This document shows positions 5,377-5,398 of a DNA stretch of 5,398 bases, piece by piece. The DNA lies in contig JAPOQV010000645.1 of NCBI GenBank assembly GCA_026710565.1, forward strand, positions 1 through 5,398, given 5' to 3'. A program made the position numbers and the translations under genes. Position 1 is the first letter of the stretch; each line of letters begins with the position of its first letter. This stretch comes from Spirochaetaceae bacterium (GTDB lineage Bacteria; Spirochaetota; Spirochaetia; SZUA-6; Bin103). The notes under the pieces are model-generated. The model was not told the origin of the DNA, did no database searches, and saw only the letters and a list, made by a program, of their open reading frames with translations.

Positions 5377-5398
5377 CCGCCGGCCGGACGCCCACGTC

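Overview
The window is very GC-rich, with G or C at most third codon positions. It is tightly packed: four complete protein genes, the 3' end of a fifth, and one tRNA. No stretch over 100 bases lacks a gene, and I see no insertion sequence, CRISPR array or prophage signal. The organism is probably a Gram-negative bacterium, because one gene has a signal peptide and an outer-membrane beta-barrel look ending in an aromatic residue. The small minus-strand protein at 4635-5219 resembles, from memory, a conserved hypothetical family of spirochaetes. A high-GC spirochaete (Spirochaetaceae-type) is therefore my best but unproven guess.

Plus strand, 1-2331: a run of three genes with operon-like spacing. 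The first is the C-terminal end of an NAD-dependent epimerase/dehydratase (dihydroflavonol reductase/HpnA-like). The second, starting at a GTG that overlaps the epimerase stop by 4 bases (GTGA), is a 254-residue protein with SCP2-like (sterol-carrier/lipid-binding) sequence. The third is a class-III PLP aminotransferase of the glutamate-1-semialdehyde aminomutase (GSAM) type, but with altered active-site motifs. At the second junction a perfect 14-bp tandem duplication has doubled the ribosome-binding site and start region and created a five-codon minicistron. Together these genes suggest metabolism of a lipid or sugar-derived molecule, but no pathway can be named from this window.

Plus strand, 2371-4044: a 557-residue exported protein, probably an outer-membrane beta-barrel related to the Wzi capsule-assembly family. 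It starts at a GTG only 6 bases after a TATAGT hexamer and has no Shine-Dalgarno, so its mRNA may be leaderless.

Minus strand, 5376-4045: a candidate promoter, then tRNA-Pro(GGG), a 194-residue conserved hypothetical protein with a strong ribosome-binding site, and a 188-residue DUF4202 protein. No terminator separates the tRNA from the first protein gene, so tRNA and mRNA may share a transcript. The DUF4202 gene converges on the outer-membrane gene with zero intergenic bases: the two stop codons abut as TGATCA.
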